From an uncultured Pelagibacteraceae bacterium (GTDB taxonomy: Bacteria > Pseudomonadota > Alphaproteobacteria > Pelagibacterales > Pelagibacteraceae), in assembly GCA_902584685.1 (NCBI GenBank), contig CACIAP010000001.1, positions 47,501 to 111,500 on the forward strand: DNA of 64,000 bases. The letters are read 5' to 3'. The position numbers were made by a program, and so were the translations under genes. Below, in pieces: positions 62,219-64,000 of the stretch; position 1 is the first letter of the stretch, and each line of letters starts with the position of its first letter. Under the pieces are notes generated by a model. It did no database searches and was not told the DNA's origin. It saw only the letters and a program-made list of their open reading frames with translations.

Positions 62219-62731
62219 ATGAAAATAAAAAAAAAAATTGTTTTAATAGGTATGATGGGATCAGGAAAATCAACAATTGGTGCATTATTGTCAAAAAAAA
62301 TGAACATGAACTTCATAGATCTAGATACTAAAATTGAGACAATTGAAAAACAAACAGTTAGCCAAATTTTTAAACTCAAAGGTGAAAAATATTTTAGAGC
62401 GATAGAGGTTGAAACAGTTTTATCACTTCTAAATTCTAAAGAAAAAGATTTGGTTTTATCCTTAGGGGGCGGTTCATTTCTAGACGAGAAAATTAGAAAA
62501 TATGTTAAGAATTTTTCATCATCTTTTTGGTTAAATTGGAGACCTTCAACAATAATAAAAAGGATAAGGAAATCTTCCAAAAGACCGCTTATCCAGGGAT
62601 TAAACGATCAGAAAATTAAAAAAATGATATTAGATAGAAATAGATATTATGCCAAATCAGATTTTAAAATAGATTGTGATAATCATAAAAAAAACGAAAT
62701 TGTAGATAAAATAGTTTCAATATTAAAATAA
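62219..62731 (+). CDS. aroK: Shikimate kinase
   Basis: Phosphorylates shikimate. P-loop GMMGSGKST (residues 11-19), DLDTKIE, the substrate site FRAIEVETV and LSLGGGSF are conserved; the LID region is RIRKSSKRPLI. It is 170 aa. It precedes aroB by 1 bp, the usual aroK-aroB pair. Confidence 0.96.
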   Translation: MKIKKKIVLIGMMGSGKSTIGALLSKKMNMNFIDLDTKIETIEKQTVSQIFKLKGEKYFRAIEVETVLSLLNSKEKDLVLSLGGGSFLDEKIRKYVKNFSSSFWLNWRPSTIIKRIRKSSKRPLIQGLNDQKIKKMILDRNRYYAKSDFKIDCDNHKKNEIVDKIVSILK

Positions 62732-62732
62732 A

Positions 62733-63824
62733 ATGAAATTAAAAGTTAAAACTAATATAAGTAATTACTCTGTAATTGTTGGGAATAATCTTTGCCCAAA
62801 GATAAATAATATAATCTTAAATGAAGGAATATACTCTCAAAAATTTTTACTTATTTATGATAGTAAAGTACCAAGTCAAATGATTAAATCTATTATAAGT
62901 AAATTTAATAAGAAAAAAATAGAAAAGAAAAAGATTATTTTTAATGAAAAAAGTAAAAATTTAAAAACCGTTTCTTCTATTGTAAAAATTCTTGAAAAGA
63001 AAAATTTTAGCAGAAATGATTGTTTAATTTCTGTTGGAGGGGGTATTTGTGGAGATGTTTGCGGATTTGCATCAAGTATTTTTAAAAGAGGTTTGAACTT
63101 TGTTAATGTACCCACAACTTTACTTAGTCAAGTTGACTCCGCGATTGGAGGTAAAACAGGAATAAACTCGTTATCAGGAAAAAATATGATAGGATCTTTT
63201 TATCAACCTGCTTTAGTTATTTCGGACATAAATTTTTTAAAGAGTTTACCTAAAAAAGAAATGATATGTGGATATGCCGAGATTTTAAAACATTCTCTTA
63301 TAAAAAATGAAATATTTTTCAACTTTTTAAAAAAAAACTTTATCAAGATTTTGAATCATAATCGTAAATTTTTAGAAAAGGCAATTTATAAAAGTTGCTT
63401 AATAAAAAAAGAGGTGGTTGAGAAAGACGAGAAGGAAAAGAATACCAGAAAGGTTTTAAATCTGGGTCATACTTTTGCTCATGCTTATGAAGCAACAATT
63501 GGTTATAACAAAGGACTAAATCATGGTGAGGCTGTTTTATTAGGAATAATGTCAGCTGTTGAGTTTGGTAAACAAAAAAATATTTTAAAAAAGAATGATT
63601 ATAAAAAAATTATTGAGCACTTAAAAAAATTAAATTACTTTAATTTAAATAAATATTTTAAATCTAAAGATATACCAAGAATTATTTTTTATATGAAACA
63701 AGACAAAAAGAACAAAGATAGTAAAATAAATTTAATTCTTCTAAAAAGAATTGGAAAACCTATTTTAAATAAATCATTTGAAGAAAAAAAAATCAGATCA
63801 TTTTTAAGAGGTTTAATTGATTAA
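62733..63824 (+). CDS. aroB: 3-dehydroquinate synthase
   Basis: Second shikimate-pathway step, NAD- and metal-dependent. SVGGGICGDVCGFASSIFKRGLNFVNVPTTLLSQVDSAIGGKTGIN is the signature; metal ligands lie in GYAEILKHSLIKNE and the HTFAHAYEATIGYNKGLNHGEAV region. It is 363 aa. The 3' end overlaps the convergent bolA-like gene by 12 bp. Confidence 0.97.
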   Translation: MKLKVKTNISNYSVIVGNNLCPKINNIILNEGIYSQKFLLIYDSKVPSQMIKSIISKFNKKKIEKKKIIFNEKSKNLKTVSSIVKILEKKNFSRNDCLISVGGGICGDVCGFASSIFKRGLNFVNVPTTLLSQVDSAIGGKTGINSLSGKNMIGSFYQPALVISDINFLKSLPKKEMICGYAEILKHSLIKNEIFFNFLKKNFIKILNHNRKFLEKAIYKSCLIKKEVVEKDEKEKNTRKVLNLGHTFAHAYEATIGYNKGLNHGEAVLLGIMSAVEFGKQKNILKKNDYKKIIEHLKKLNYFNLNKYFKSKDIPRIIFYMKQDKKNKDSKINLILLKRIGKPILNKSFEEKKIRSFLRGLID

Positions 63825-64000
63825 TAATTGAATTGAGTGAATATGATTTTTTAATTCATTTTCTAAAATCTTATAAATTCTTTTAGTTGAATCAATTTTT
63901 TTTTTTGATTTAAGCTCGTCAGAGTTTATTATAATTTTTATATGAAATTTTTTTGGAGAATTGTTTTTATGACCTTTATGCAGAAACGATTTGTCTTCTA
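63813..64000 (-). CDS. BolA family protein, C-terminal part (partial)
   Basis: Not in the ORF track. The minus strand encodes EDKSFLHKGHKNNSPKKFHIKIIINSDELKSKKKIDSTKRIYKILENELKNHIHSIQLLIN before a stop. This matches the BolA fold: D-S..H.GH, then F.V.I.S..F, RHR..Y..L..EL...IHA. BolA proteins act with monothiol glutaredoxins in iron regulation. The start lies beyond the right edge. Confidence 0.8.
   Translation of the reverse strand, partial: EDKSFLHKGHKNNSPKKFHIKIIINSDELKSKKKIDSTKRIYKILENELKNHIHSIQLLIN

Overview
The window is a dense, very AT-rich bacterial chromosome segment. It reads as an alphaproteobacterium with a streamlined genome of the SAR11 (Pelagibacterales) type. The evidence is: a 16S-tRNA-Ile-tRNA-Ala-23S operon; the alphaproteobacterial gene orders DUF4167-prmC-prfA, murA-DUF2948-hisD-infA and pyrF-trpF-trpB-trpA-accD-folC-trxA; GcrA; an alphaproteobacterial-type tRNA-His/HisRS pair; a lone malate synthase G; tiny spacers and many overlapping gene ends. 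The exact lineage is inference, because no alignment could be run.

Layout. 1-2300: rRNA operon on the minus strand (23S 5' end, tRNA-Ala, tRNA-Ile, 16S) with its processing stem, spacer hairpins and a candidate promoter. 2.3-19 kb: M23 endopeptidase, DUF4167/prmC/prfA/ispG/lysC, ubiG, DUF1178, argJ, secA, accA, glcB, then recR/ebfC/dnaX preceded by the SRP RNA. 19-26 kb: pheA, kdsB, a cycM-like cytochrome c, argF/argD, an ABC-2 permease, gcrA, a SHOCT protein and an NDUFA9-like reductase. 26-30.5 kb: rnd, kdsD, lptC, lptB, aroA. 30.6-38.4 kb: rpsA, ihfB, pyrF, trpFBA, accD, folC, trxA. 38.4-42 kb: exonuclease I, a phage/MGME1-like PD-(D/E)XK nuclease, rmuC. 42-50 kb: hisG/hisZ/hisS/tRNA-His, a cold-shock gene, tRNA-Phe, infA, hisD, DUF2948, murA, dcd, small basic ORFs, tRNA-Thr. 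50-57.6 kb: a VTT-domain protein, rpmH/rnpA/yidD/yidC, argB, a HAD phosphatase, dapD, dapE. 56.7-58 kb: an HDAC-fold deacetylase overlapping a SET-domain methyltransferase. 58-64 kb: truA/fmt/def, a secreted alphaproteobacterial hypothetical, aroK/aroB and the end of a bolA-like gene.

Most genes are core biosynthesis (Arg, His, Trp, Lys/Asp, shikimate/Phe, Kdo/LPS, fatty acid, isoprenoid, peptidoglycan) or information processing. I see no prophage, insertion sequence, CRISPR array or classical defence island. The unusual content is inside apparently ordinary genes. Two tRNAs (Thr-GGT and Phe-GAA) have altered elbow nucleotides in both the D-loop and the T-loop. TrpB, TrpA, AccD and FolC, neighbours in one operon, all depart from hallmark motifs. 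AccA carries a hydrophobic C-terminal tail. tRNA-His ends 5 nt before the hisS start codon. A histone-deacetylase-like gene overlaps a SET methyltransferase gene. Several usual syntenic partners (lptA, cmk, engB, addAB) are missing from their expected places.
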